Shown here: one piece after another, positions 26,012-35,445 of the stretch | How the letters are laid out: each line of letters opens with the position of its first letter | How positions within the stretch are numbered: position 1 is the stretch's first letter | Assembly (NCBI GenBank): GCA_024711295.1 | Contig: JANJTB010000040.1 | Span: 43,423-107,422 of the forward strand | Length of the DNA: 64,000 nt | Direction of reading: 5' to 3' | Source of the DNA: a bacterium | Lineage (GTDB): Bacteria; Bacteroidota; Ignavibacteria; Kapaibacteriales; UBA2268 | The notes under the pieces: generated by a model | Database searches by the model: none | What the model was told of the DNA's origin: nothing | The model's input: only the letters and a program-made list of their open reading frames with translations | Position numbers and translations under genes: made by a program

Positions 26012-27277
26012 CTATCTAGTATAATCCTCGAGCTCAATTTCATTTATTGTGTGAATATTCCTAGGAATCTTAAAATAAAATGTACTACCTGTCTCCTCTT
26101 CACTTTCAACCCAAATTTCACCATTATGCTGGTTAATATATTCTTTACATAATATCAGTCCAAGTCCTGTGCTTGTCTCTCCATCGGTACCAGGTCTTGC
26201 TGTTTTTTCGCCAATAGAAAAAATGTTGTCCAAAATCTTTTTGGGTATGCCAATACCAGAATCCTTAACAGAGAACTGAACATAATCACCAAACTCATGA
26301 GCAGATACTATAATTTTTCCCCCATGTTTGGTAAATTTCAAAGCATTAGAGATCAAATTGCGAAGTACAGTATTGATCATGTTGACATCAAAGACTAATT
26401 GCAGATCAGAAGGTACGGCTTTCTCAATTTCAATATTTTTGTTCGCAGCATTCGCTTTTTGAAATCCAATAATTGATTCAACAATATAATCCACTTCGGT
26501 AAGTTCGGGCCTGAATTTTGTCATTCCTCTTTGAATTCTTGCCCACTCAAGAAGATTCTCAAGCAATTTATATAAATTATTGGCAGAATCTTTTAGCATT
26601 TTTGTGTATTCTTTTATTTCGAATAATGATAGTTGCTCCAGCTCCTCGGCAAGAACCTGGGTCAAACCAATAAATCCGTTAAAAGGAGATTTTAGGTCGT
26701 GGGCAATTATTGAAAAAAATTTATCCTTTTCTTTAATCGTCATTTCCAGGGAGTTTTTTGCTTCTTCGAGCATCTCGACTAATTGATTCTTCTCAAATAA
26801 AGTGGATTCAAGCAACTCTCTGTTTATTCCTATTTCTTCATTGATTGTCTTAAGGTCGCTGTATTGCTCTTTTATAGTCTGGCTTGCATACTGAAGTTCA
26901 TCATATTTTCTCTTTTCAGCAGTAACATCAGCAAATACCGTAACAAAATAGTATTTCTCAGGTGAGTAAGCATATATTTTAAACCATTTATCGTGCGGTT
27001 CAGAATATTCAAGAAAGGTTTTTTCTACCTGGTTTATTGCAACTTCGCCATATTCTTTTATCCAGTTAAAATTTGAATTTCCTATTTCTGGAAATAGCAT
27101 CGTAATAGATTTTCCGATTATTTCCTTGTTTCTGGTGCCCGTAAGGTGCCTGAAACTATCATTTACATCAAGATATAAATAGTCTGTTGGCATTCCTTCG
27201 GCATCAAGGACAATTTTGTGAAGTGCATACCCTAACTGTGCTTTATTAAAAATTTTGCTATTGCTTATCTTTTCCAT
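26012..27277 (-). CDS. PAS sensor histidine kinase, cytoplasmic
   Basis: A 421-residue soluble kinase. An N-terminal PAS domain (about 8-122) has LGYALHKIVLDAEGMPTDY and VNDSFRHLTGTRNKEIIGKS. A coiled coil at about 125-185 leads to HisKA with His193 (FFSIIAHDLKSP) and HATPase with LRNLISNALKFT, DSGIGIPK and TGLGL. No membrane helix is seen. The PAS domain is visibly related to the first PAS of the giant kinase 22 bases upstream, suggesting duplication. FetA follows 13 bases downstream. No receiver gene is adjacent. Confidence 0.93.
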   Translation of the reverse strand: MEKISNSKIFNKAQLGYALHKIVLDAEGMPTDYLYLDVNDSFRHLTGTRNKEIIGKSITMLFPEIGNSNFNWIKEYGEVAINQVEKTFLEYSEPHDKWFKIYAYSPEKYYFVTVFADVTAEKRKYDELQYASQTIKEQYSDLKTINEEIGINRELLESTLFEKNQLVEMLEEAKNSLEMTIKEKDKFFSIIAHDLKSPFNGFIGLTQVLAEELEQLSLFEIKEYTKMLKDSANNLYKLLENLLEWARIQRGMTKFRPELTEVDYIVESIIGFQKANAANKNIEIEKAVPSDLQLVFDVNMINTVLRNLISNALKFTKHGGKIIVSAHEFGDYVQFSVKDSGIGIPKKILDNIFSIGEKTARPGTDGETSTGLGLILCKEYINQHNGEIWVESEEETGSTFYFKIPRNIHTINEIELEDYTR

Positions 27278-27299
27278 TTTATTGTAAAATATTGTTTGA

Positions 27300-30200
27300 T
27301 TAATACTGCTTTCTGTAATTTATTGCAAAATAGAATGTTGAACCCACATTTACATCTGATTCGAACCAAATTCTACCACCCAATAATTCTGATAATTCTC
27401 GGCAAATTGATAATCCCAAGCCTGAACCTTCGAACTCTCTCGACATTGAAGTATCAGCTTGCCAAAATCTTTCAAAAATTTTGTCATGATGCTCTTCAGA
27501 TATGCCAATACCTGTATCCTGCACTTTAAAAACTAACTCGAGACCTTCGACCTTGTAACTGAAGGTAATCTTTCCATTCTTAGTAAATTTAACAGCATTT
27601 GTAATGAAATTTTTCAGAATTTGACGAAGTTTACCCGGATCGCTGACAATATAGCTATCGTCATCGGGCAATCCCAAATCAATTGTAAACTCGTTGTGCC
27701 TGCTAGCAGCCTGCCTTATGTAGAACTCATGCAAATCATATATAATAGTATTCAATGAAAACAAAGTGTCATTGACAGGCATCAATCCATTTTCTATCAT
27801 TGATATATCAAGAACATTGTTAATTGTATCTATCAATCTATATCCGCTATCACTAATCAGTTGAATATATTCTTCTATCTCTTCCGGAGAATTATCCGGA
27901 AGTCCGATAAGTTTGGAAAAGCCAATTATACCATTTAATGGAGTACGTACTTCGTGAGATATATTCCTCAAGAAAGCTGATTTAAGTTTATCGCTTTGCT
28001 CTGCAAGACGCAGAGCTTCATTCAACTTTTCTTCGTTTTTACTTCTCAGTTTTATACTTGATAATATATTCGAGTACACTTTCAACAATTCCCATTCAAT
28101 ATCATGGAACTCATGCCTTTTACGGACAAAATCCAGACCAAGTATTCCCAGGCAAACATTTTGGTTCATTATTGGCACTGAGAGCAAACTTCTAATTTCA
28201 CCATCCTGAATCAGACTCCTAAGGTTGTCGTTCTTAATTTCGTTAGTATCATACACAAAGGACTCTTTACCATTAAGTAATTCAGGCAAAAACTCTTCAA
28301 AATCAGATATCGGAATATTTTGCAAATCATCAATCTGAGCTTTGATACCTTCATTACACCATTCATGTGTATTAACACAAACGTATTTATCCCAATCGAA
28401 TTCAAAGATATATGCTCTGTCAGCATCAATGAATCTGCCAAGTCTCTCAAGTGAACGGCTAATCTCATTACCGATATTATCAAGAGGTAAATTGATATAC
28501 GATGATGCTATCTCGATTAATAACTCTCTTAATTCGAGCTGATATTTCTTAGCTAATTCTGCATTTTTCTGATTTGTAATATCTTGTTTGATACCTATAA
28601 AATGTATAATTTCACCATTTTGACCAAGCATCGGTGTAATAGAAGCAGACTCCCAATAATGCCTGCCGTCTTTTGTCCTATTATAAAATTCACCTCTCCA
28701 TATATTACCGCTAAGTAAAGTTTGCCACATACTTTCATAATCTGTATTATGTCCTTCGGTGTTACGCAATACTCTGGGATTCTGCCCAATTATTTCATCT
28801 TCCGCAAATCCTGTCATTTTAGTAAAGGCAGGATTTACATACTGAATATTACCATCTATATCTGTTATGATAACTGCAACCGGACTTTGTTCTACAGCAG
28901 TTGACAGAATCTCTGCTCTAACTTCTGCACTTTTCAATCTTGTAATGTCGCGTACAATAATAAGCACCTTATCGGCACCAAAAGGCATATATCTTCCCTC
29001 AAAGTGCTTAGTTTCACCTCTAATTTCCAAATGATAATTCAAGCTGTCCGGACATCTTGAAGTAATTATTTTATCTACTTTTTCCTTTACTTTATCCACC
29101 AAACCTTCAGGGAAAAAATCATCAATTGGCTTATTCAGGAAATCATCAGGGTGTAACATTAGATTGGTTAAGTCAGAAGCTCTATATTCAACAATTCTGT
29201 AATCAGATGAAATCAGAAACATCAAATCAGGATTTGCATTAAATAAAGCTCTTTCTGTTTCAACTGCATTTGCAAGTTTGTCGGATATTTCTTTTGTATG
29301 CGAAATATCCCTGATTGTTCCGGTATAATGAGCTTCTCTCGAGTTATCCGAATCATCAAGTTTTGCATTGATTGAAACAAACAATGTGGTTCCGTCTTTC
29401 CTTACCAACTCTGTTTCAAAACCAAAATGTTTCTTGTCGCTTACCAAATCACCAAGCAGGTTTTTTCGATGTTCAGGATACCTGTAAAATTCGAGGGTAC
29501 TTCTACCGACCATTTCTTCCCTTGTCCAACCAAGTAGTTCTGATACAGAGGGAGAAATTTCAATTATTGTTCCATCTAAATTTGTTTCGTAATATACATC
29601 AACAAGTGAGTCAAATACTTTTTGAAGCCTTTTTTCGTTTAGTGCAATTCTTTCCTTATCAGTCATTCTCTTGCTGATATCAAGATGAATTCCTGTCATC
29701 AACTTAGGATAACCATGTACATTTTTCTCGAGAATAGTCCCTATAGAATTTATCCAAATCCAGTGACCTGATTTGTGTTTCATCCTGAACACCACGTTCA
29801 GGAACTTGCTGTTTTGCCGGATATATTCCTGAAGTTGCTCTTCCAGCATCGGTAAATCGTCAGGATGTACTAATGTTGAGAACTTCTCGTAATTTTGAGG
29901 ATTAATTTCTGATAAATCATAACCGATTAAGTCAGCCCACTTTTCAGAAAAATATGCTTCGTTTGACTCTATATTCCAATCCCAAATACCGGCATTTGTT
30001 CCCTCAATAAATATTTCTAGCTTCTCGCTTTTACGTTTTGACTCAAGTTCAAATTCTATTTTCTCTGTTTGGTCAATCAGATAACCACGTGAGGAAATTA
30101 AGTTGCCTGCGCTATCAAATTCGTTATTGGATTTTTCAAAAAACCAACGATATTCCCCATTTTTTACTTTAAAACGATATATTTGCTCAGAAGATTTCGA

Positions 30201-31214
30201 TCTATTTCTAATATGCATTTCAATCGTATCAAGTGCTTTTTGCAAATCATCAGGATGTACATGATTAGCAAAAATAAAGTCTGGTGATTGGAGTTCTTCT
30301 GCTGTATAACCCAATATTTCCAAACAATTCTCAGTTATGTATTCTATGGGCCAGTTTTCCTCGACTCGCCAATCAATAATCAATACAGGACCTGAGTTAA
30401 AAAGTTTTCGTTCTTTTTCTAAAGCAAGTAAAGCTTGTTTACGAATGCTGATATCTCTGCAAATGATATATGATTTTTGGTAGATCCCGTTAGAGTCATA
30501 TATAAAACTGTAAGAATCTTCTCTCCACAAATAATGACCGCTGCCATGCTTAACCCGAAATTCTAGTATCAACTCCTTTTGGTGATTTCGAACAGCTTCA
30601 TTGAGAGTTTCAAATACATACTTTCTATCATCAGGGTGGATAAATTCAATAACTGCTTCCTGGCTGAAATTATGCCTGTAATCCAAATCCCTGCCCATCA
30701 TTTTCAACAATCTGGGCGAAACATATTCCGCTTTCCCGTCTTTGGATAAAATCAAAATACCATCAGATGTATTTTCAGCAATCAGCCTGAATTTTTGTTC
30801 GTTTTCTGCTAGATTTTTTGTAATTTCATAATTCAGATGCTTTTCCAGAGTCAGTTCGGATGCATCTGTAAAAGCAATAACGAAATGATGTTCGTAAGGT
30901 CTGTACATCTTAACACGAAGCCACTTACCAAATGATGCTACAAACTCTATCACTTCCAAAGGTTCACCGGTATCTACAACTTTTGCTGCAGCAGAAAGCC
31001 AGTCAAAATCTTCTGTTTTGATAGCCGGAAGCAAATCAGTAACTTTTTTACCTAATACCTCAACACTTTTCAACCCTGTAATTGATTCGTAAGAATCATT
31101 CACCGCAACAACTTCGAAGTCATAAGGCAAATTATTTTCATTGTATAACAGCTTATGAAGTCCGAACCCAAAGGGAGCTGATTGAAAGATACTGGAATAA
31201 TCAATCTCGGTCAT
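27300..31214 (-). CDS. seven-PAS/GAF sensor histidine kinase, cytoplasmic
   Basis: A 1304-residue kinase from ATG 31214, which has GAGG 5 bases upstream; an upstream TTG at 31250 is less likely. I count seven PAS modules in a row from the N-terminus, then a GAF domain (about 890-1040, DADRAYIFEFDWDKYVC), HisKA with His1087 in ISHEVRTPLNGIIG, and HATPase with LKNFITNAVKFT, QDTGIGIS and GSGLGL. Most PAS modules end with the DIS/DIT linker (CRDISIRK, GIKQDITNQK). There is no transmembrane helix or receiver. It heads a minus-strand cluster with a second kinase and FetAB. Confidence 0.93.
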   Translation of the reverse strand: MTEIDYSSIFQSAPFGFGLHKLLYNENNLPYDFEVVAVNDSYESITGLKSVEVLGKKVTDLLPAIKTEDFDWLSAAAKVVDTGEPLEVIEFVASFGKWLRVKMYRPYEHHFVIAFTDASELTLEKHLNYEITKNLAENEQKFRLIAENTSDGILILSKDGKAEYVSPRLLKMMGRDLDYRHNFSQEAVIEFIHPDDRKYVFETLNEAVRNHQKELILEFRVKHGSGHYLWREDSYSFIYDSNGIYQKSYIICRDISIRKQALLALEKERKLFNSGPVLIIDWRVEENWPIEYITENCLEILGYTAEELQSPDFIFANHVHPDDLQKALDTIEMHIRNRSKSSEQIYRFKVKNGEYRWFFEKSNNEFDSAGNLISSRGYLIDQTEKIEFELESKRKSEKLEIFIEGTNAGIWDWNIESNEAYFSEKWADLIGYDLSEINPQNYEKFSTLVHPDDLPMLEEQLQEYIRQNSKFLNVVFRMKHKSGHWIWINSIGTILEKNVHGYPKLMTGIHLDISKRMTDKERIALNEKRLQKVFDSLVDVYYETNLDGTIIEISPSVSELLGWTREEMVGRSTLEFYRYPEHRKNLLGDLVSDKKHFGFETELVRKDGTTLFVSINAKLDDSDNSREAHYTGTIRDISHTKEISDKLANAVETERALFNANPDLMFLISSDYRIVEYRASDLTNLMLHPDDFLNKPIDDFFPEGLVDKVKEKVDKIITSRCPDSLNYHLEIRGETKHFEGRYMPFGADKVLIIVRDITRLKSAEVRAEILSTAVEQSPVAVIITDIDGNIQYVNPAFTKMTGFAEDEIIGQNPRVLRNTEGHNTDYESMWQTLLSGNIWRGEFYNRTKDGRHYWESASITPMLGQNGEIIHFIGIKQDITNQKNAELAKKYQLELRELLIEIASSYINLPLDNIGNEISRSLERLGRFIDADRAYIFEFDWDKYVCVNTHEWCNEGIKAQIDDLQNIPISDFEEFLPELLNGKESFVYDTNEIKNDNLRSLIQDGEIRSLLSVPIMNQNVCLGILGLDFVRKRHEFHDIEWELLKVYSNILSSIKLRSKNEEKLNEALRLAEQSDKLKSAFLRNISHEVRTPLNGIIGFSKLIGLPDNSPEEIEEYIQLISDSGYRLIDTINNVLDISMIENGLMPVNDTLFSLNTIIYDLHEFYIRQAASRHNEFTIDLGLPDDDSYIVSDPGKLRQILKNFITNAVKFTKNGKITFSYKVEGLELVFKVQDTGIGISEEHHDKIFERFWQADTSMSREFEGSGLGLSICRELSELLGGRIWFESDVNVGSTFYFAINYRKQY

Positions 31215-31519
31215 TCTTGCCTCATTTACAGCGAATATATCATACTGCAAAATTTGAAATTAAGTTATCAAAAAATAATAAATTTATAAGCAAAATTAAG
31301 AATTATTTCATATAAATAAAAAAAATATCACATTATATTGTATTAAATTTTGTTTTGTCAAGTAAAATGAATACATTAGTAACCAGAATTTTAACTATTT
31401 CATATTTATAAGAACTTTTGGACAGTATAGTGTAATAATTTTTTATTGCAAATACTTATAAGAAATAGAGTTATCCGTTGATTAATGAGAATTTTTCACA
31501 ATTTGTAAGGAGTCACAAA
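31215..31519. other. intergenic, divergent promoter region
   Basis: About 305 bases of very AT-rich DNA between the divergent giant kinase and the OmpA gene. A minus-strand -7-like element TAATTTTG (31298-31291) has a poor -33 partner (TTTA, 18 bases away). No hairpin, ORF or RNA gene was recognised. Confidence 0.4.
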
Positions 31520-33124
31520 ATGAAGAAGTATTTTACTACTGTTGTGATTTTAGTTTTAAGCATCTTTGCCCTCTATAATCATTCCCAATCTGAAGAATAC
31601 CAAGCAATTGGCATTGGTGGTGGTACTGCATGGGGCATCAATGAATCCGTTGCAAGGCCAATGGGTTTTCAAGGCAGGTTATTTTATGTTCACTCGCTAA
31701 ATAATGATTTTTGGCTTGAAGGTGGTGTATCGTACCAAAGCCTTAACGGCGAGAATCCTGATTTGGGGGGTTATTCAGACTATAAGACCTCTCTAATTGT
31801 ACCTGATATTAGAATACGCTGGAATGTACTAAATTTTGGTCAGGTAAAGATTTATCCATTTGTTGGTTTAGGATTGGGCATTTACAACAATACAGAGTAC
31901 CAGGCAGCAGAAGCCCCTGATGCTGAAGGAAGCGGACTTGCACTTACTCCGCCTATAGGCCTGGGAATAAGTTATCGAATTAATCACAATTTCGCAATCG
32001 AACTCTCCGGACAGGGTAATTACACGCTCAGCGACAGAATTAATCCACCGTTAGATGATAAAAATGATGGTATATGGAGTGCATTACTGGCTGTATCTTA
32101 TAATTTCGGCAGAGATGATAATGATACAGACGGCGATGGACTTGGTAACGACGAAGAGAAAAACCTGACAAAAACCGATCCGAATAATCCTGATACCGAT
32201 GGTGATGGACTTAGTGACGGTGATGAGATTAAAAAATATTTTACTGACCCTCTCAAAGCTGATACTGACGGTGACGGACTTAAGGACGGCGACGAAGTAA
32301 ATAAGTACAGAACTGATCCATTAAAAGCTGACTCTGATGTAGACGGCTTAAATGACGGAGACGAAGTCAATAAATATAATACTGACCCTTTGAAATCCGA
32401 TACCGACGGTGACGGGCTTATTGATGGTGACGAGGTATTTAAATTTAAGACTGACCCACTCAAAGCGGATACTGATGGTGACGGGCTAAAAGACGGTGAG
32501 GAAGTGAATATTCACAAGACTGACCCTCTCAAAGCTGATACTGACGGTGACGGACTTAAAGACGGCGAAGAAGTCAACAAACATAAAACAAATCCTTTGA
32601 AAACTGATACAGATGAAGATGGTCTTAACGATGGCGATGAACTTAACAAACACAAAACCAATCCTTTAGTGAAAGATACAGACAAAGGTGGTGTAGGTGA
32701 TGGCGATGAAGTTAAGAAAAATCAAAACCCACTTGACGGATCTGATGATTTTGGCAAAAAGTCGCTCGGACCTCAGGAGATTGGTAAGAAAATGGTATTG
32801 GAAGGAGTAGTTTTCGAAACAGGCAAATCTCGTATTACACCTGAATCAGATGAAATTCTTCTTCAAGCATACGAAACAATGGTTAATTTCCCAGATATCG
32901 AAGTAATGATTTCCGGCCATACCGATAACGTTGGCAACAGAAACAAAAACACCAAACTATCTCAGGATAGAGCAGATGCAGTAAAAGCATGGCTTGTAAG
33001 CAAAGGCATCAATGCAGGAAGAATCCAAACTCAGGGTTTTGGTCCTGATAAGCCGATTGCACCAAATGATACTCCTGAAAACAAGCAGAAAAACAGAAGA
33101 ATTGAGTTCGAAAGAATCAAGTAA
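31520..33124 (+). CDS. OmpA-family protein with thrombospondin type-3 repeats
   Basis: A 534-residue outer-membrane protein. ATG 31520 has AAGGAG 7 bases upstream, so the longer frame from 31478 is rejected. A signal peptide of about 24 residues precedes an eight-strand-like barrel (about 25-195, ending VSYNFGR). Nine Asp-rich type-3 repeats follow at about 200-407. The C-terminal OmpA peptidoglycan-binding domain carries EVMISGHTDNVGNRNKNTKLSQDRADAV and ends KQKNRRIEFERIK. The repeats should bind Ca2+ and act as a stiff spacer between barrel and cell wall. A strong terminator follows. Confidence 0.93.
   Translation: MKKYFTTVVILVLSIFALYNHSQSEEYQAIGIGGGTAWGINESVARPMGFQGRLFYVHSLNNDFWLEGGVSYQSLNGENPDLGGYSDYKTSLIVPDIRIRWNVLNFGQVKIYPFVGLGLGIYNNTEYQAAEAPDAEGSGLALTPPIGLGISYRINHNFAIELSGQGNYTLSDRINPPLDDKNDGIWSALLAVSYNFGRDDNDTDGDGLGNDEEKNLTKTDPNNPDTDGDGLSDGDEIKKYFTDPLKADTDGDGLKDGDEVNKYRTDPLKADSDVDGLNDGDEVNKYNTDPLKSDTDGDGLIDGDEVFKFKTDPLKADTDGDGLKDGEEVNIHKTDPLKADTDGDGLKDGEEVNKHKTNPLKTDTDEDGLNDGDELNKHKTNPLVKDTDKGGVGDGDEVKKNQNPLDGSDDFGKKSLGPQEIGKKMVLEGVVFETGKSRITPESDEILLQAYETMVNFPDIEVMISGHTDNVGNRNKNTKLSQDRADAVKAWLVSKGINAGRIQTQGFGPDKPIAPNDTPENKQKNRRIEFERIK
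32123..32740 (+). repeat. nine tandem 69-bp units coding for Ca2+-binding repeats
   Basis: Nine consecutive units of about 23 residues with consensus DTDGDGLKDGDEVNKYKTDPLKA. The middle units differ at few positions. The first and last units are divergent (NDEEKNLTKTDPNN and DTDKGGVGDGDE), the usual pattern of expansion by unequal exchange. This is protein-coding and not a CRISPR array. Confidence 0.9.
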
Positions 33125-33142
33125 TCTTGATTTTTTATTTAA

Positions 33143-33182
33143 AAAAAACCGGTATGGTGTTAATTTCTGTACCGGTTTTTTT
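33143..33182. terminator. intrinsic terminator, bidirectional
   Basis: AAAAAACCGGTA (33143-33154) pairs with TACCGGTTTTTT (33170-33181) across a 15-base loop, ending in a T-run. The A-rich left arm gives a T-run on the other strand. It serves the OmpA gene on the plus strand and the hydrolase operon on the minus strand. Confidence 0.85.
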
Positions 33183-33198
33183 GGAATACTGATTTGCC

Positions 33199-33948
33199 TT
33201 AACGCAACAAAAACTCCAAAGCAATCTTTCTGAATTCCTCTTTCTCGGTAATCATGAAAGTATGTCTGCCAAAATTGTAGTATTTCTTTTCAACACTATT
33301 TAGTTTTGCTGCAAATTTGTCAAGTCTTCCCAAAATATCAGGGAGTAGCTCATCTGTTGATGTTGCTACAAGAAGCACATCCGCTGTTATCTCTGATGGA
33401 TTTCCATGAATTGTGGGCAATCCTTTCTCAGTAAAACTTAGCATCATATTACAATCGTTGTCAACAACATTCTCCCAGTCGTCACCATTATGATATTTCC
33501 AGTATTGCACAGTCATGAAGTCATTTTTTGCTGCCCTTCTTCTTGTAACCAAATCAAGTGCTTCGCTATATGTGATTGAGTCTCCAAAAAAACTGTCTGC
33601 AATAATTTTCTTTATCCTTTCTGGTTGCAAAATTGCCATATTCAGACCAGCCATTGCTCCACCGCTGGTACCAATAATGTTAAACTTTTCAATCTTCAGG
33701 TACGACATTAAATCAAGAGCAACCACACCGTTATATCTCCAGAAATCATCTCTGAATCTCTCAAACCTACCTGATTTACCATGCCCGGGATAGTCCATGA
33801 TGATAACTTTAAAGTATTTGCTAAAAAATACTTTGCAACTTTCAAACAACGTTGATGATACTGAATTTCCATGCAACAGCAAAAGTGGTTCACCTTCGCC
33901 ATAAACATCATAATATACCTGATTACCTTCGAAATTAAAAAACGCCAA
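33199..33948 (-). CDS. alpha/beta hydrolase
   Basis: A 249-residue alpha/beta-hydrolase fold enzyme. It has an oxyanion motif LLLLHGNSVSS, the nucleophile elbow GTSGGAMAG (Ser about 96), an acid in ATSTDELLPD and the catalytic His in FGRHTFMI. It starts with TTG at 33948: GGAG lies 7 bases upstream and one base separates it from the plsY stop. No in-frame ATG fits better. Probably an esterase or lactonase; the substrate is unknown. Confidence 0.87.
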   Translation of the reverse strand: MAFFNFEGNQVYYDVYGEGEPLLLLHGNSVSSTLFESCKVFFSKYFKVIIMDYPGHGKSGRFERFRDDFWRYNGVVALDLMSYLKIEKFNIIGTSGGAMAGLNMAILQPERIKKIIADSFFGDSITYSEALDLVTRRRAAKNDFMTVQYWKYHNGDDWENVVDNDCNMMLSFTEKGLPTIHGNPSEITADVLLVATSTDELLPDILGRLDKFAAKLNSVEKKYYNFGRHTFMITEKEEFRKIALEFLLR

Positions 33949-33949
33949 T

Positions 33950-34564
33950 TTATTTCTCCGTAAATAATTCTTTTAGCGGTTTGATATGACGTAAAAGTAT
34001 AAGTAAACATGCCAAAGCAAAAGCGAGCTTAACTGCAAAAAAATCATTGACAGGAACCATATTCGTAATTTCGAGAATCTTTGAAGGTGAAGAAAAAAGC
34101 AAAATCGGCGCTCCGACAAGTGCGATTGCATTTGCTACATGCACATTTTTTCTGATTACATAATATCCCATAGCCCACATTACAAGCCAGGTAATCACTA
34201 TATATGGCGATATTATCGCAAATGCCCCGGCTGCAGTTGCGAGACCACGACCGCCTTTACCACCAAAAAATACATTATAATTATGACCAATGATTACCCA
34301 AATAATACCAACCATAAAAGGCAAATAATCATTTCCGCCAATTAAAAATGTAATGTATGCTGCCACTGCACCTTTGATAAAGTCGAGTATAAGAACTCCG
34401 GCTCCGATACCTCTACTACCTGTGCTTTCATAACTATTGAGAGCTCCGGGATTGCCCGAACCAGACTCATGAATATTTTTATTCCCAAAATATTTAACCA
34501 ACAAATATGAACTCGGGAATGTTCCAACCAGGTAAGCAATAACTATTGACAAAAACAATTCCAT
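33950..34564 (-). CDS. plsY: glycerol-3-phosphate acyltransferase PlsY
   Basis: A 204-residue multi-pass membrane enzyme that transfers acyl from acyl-phosphate to glycerol-3-phosphate. Conserved loops are SGNPGALNSYESTGSRG, GHNYNVFFGGKGGRGLATAAG and the late LILLRHIKPL. Its ATG overlaps the permease stop (TAATG), so it is translationally coupled to an ABC permease and, through it, to maf. PlsX is not in this window. Confidence 0.94.
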   Translation of the reverse strand: MELFLSIVIAYLVGTFPSSYLLVKYFGNKNIHESGSGNPGALNSYESTGSRGIGAGVLILDFIKGAVAAYITFLIGGNDYLPFMVGIIWVIIGHNYNVFFGGKGGRGLATAAGAFAIISPYIVITWLVMWAMGYYVIRKNVHVANAIALVGAPILLFSSPSKILEITNMVPVNDFFAVKLAFALACLLILLRHIKPLKELFTEK

Positions 34565-35445
34565 TAATTGTCCCTCTCTTTTAGTAATTTCATTTGGATA
34601 AGACTAAAGACTATCAATATGAAAAAAAGTATGAAAGCCAAAGCAGATGCATAACCCATTTTGTCCGATTTCTCAAATGCATTTGTAAAAATCATATAAA
34701 CCAGAGTAGTAGTAGCATTTAGAGGTCCACCTTTTGTCATTACGAATATTTCAATAAATACCTGAAACGACTTAATGGTATTGATTACCAAAATGAATAA
34801 CAGAGTGGGCTTCAATAATGGTAATGTAATTTTGAAAAATATTTGCCTTGCATTTGCCCCTGATAGCCTTGCTGATTCGTACAAATCATTTGGAATTGCC
34901 TGCATACCTGCTAGAATCAATACCATATAGTAACCTGTAGCCATCCAGACATCCATTGCCATAATTGAAAGTAGTGCCGTACCCGGCTCAAGCAACCATC
35001 CTCTCTCGGGATATGGTAGATTAAGCATCGCCATCAATGAGTTTACATAACCCTCTTTGGAATATAAATTCGTAAAAATCAATGATATTACCACAAGTGA
35101 AGTTACTGTAGGCATAAAAAACGAGCTTCTGAAAAACTCCTTAAATCTTACAACCTTACTGTTTATTATTGATGCTAGTACCAAAGCTAATGAAGTTGTG
35201 ACAGGAACTGTACCGAATGTAAAGAACATTGTATTTGAAAGGGCTTTCCAAAATACCTCATCAGACAATATTTTTCTGTAATTGTCTAATCCAATAAATA
35301 CCGACTCACCACTCAGTGTATAATATTCTGTAAGACTGAGATATGCGGCATAGAGCAAAGGGTAAAGCCAGAATACAGAGAAAGTAATAATCCATGGCAT
35401 CAGCATGGTATAGTTGGTGAACATTTCTTTTGATTTTCGCGTCAT
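34564..35445 (-). CDS. MalF-type sugar ABC transporter permease
   Basis: A 293-residue inner-membrane permease from ATG 35445, chosen over a longer frame (to 35520) because AAAGGG lies just before it and it overlaps the maf stop (TAATG). It has a first helix near residue 20, an N-terminal loop LSLTEYYTLSGESVFIGLDNYRKIL typical of MalF/UgpA permeases, and the EAA loop YESARLSGANARQIFFKITLPLLKP. No second permease, ATPase or binding protein is adjacent, so its partners must be elsewhere. Confidence 0.9.
   Translation of the reverse strand: MTRKSKEMFTNYTMLMPWIITFSVFWLYPLLYAAYLSLTEYYTLSGESVFIGLDNYRKILSDEVFWKALSNTMFFTFGTVPVTTSLALVLASIINSKVVRFKEFFRSSFFMPTVTSLVVISLIFTNLYSKEGYVNSLMAMLNLPYPERGWLLEPGTALLSIMAMDVWMATGYYMVLILAGMQAIPNDLYESARLSGANARQIFFKITLPLLKPTLLFILVINTIKSFQVFIEIFVMTKGGPLNATTTLVYMIFTNAFEKSDKMGYASALAFILFFILIVFSLIQMKLLKERDN

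Noticed and set aside
32098..32463. Ser/Pro-rich minus-strand ORF across the repeats
   Set aside because: It is the antisense reading of the Asp-rich repeats and only reflects their low complexity.
32123..32740. Regular 69-bp repeats as a possible CRISPR array
   Set aside because: The repeats are in frame, have no unique spacers and code for thrombospondin type-3 units.
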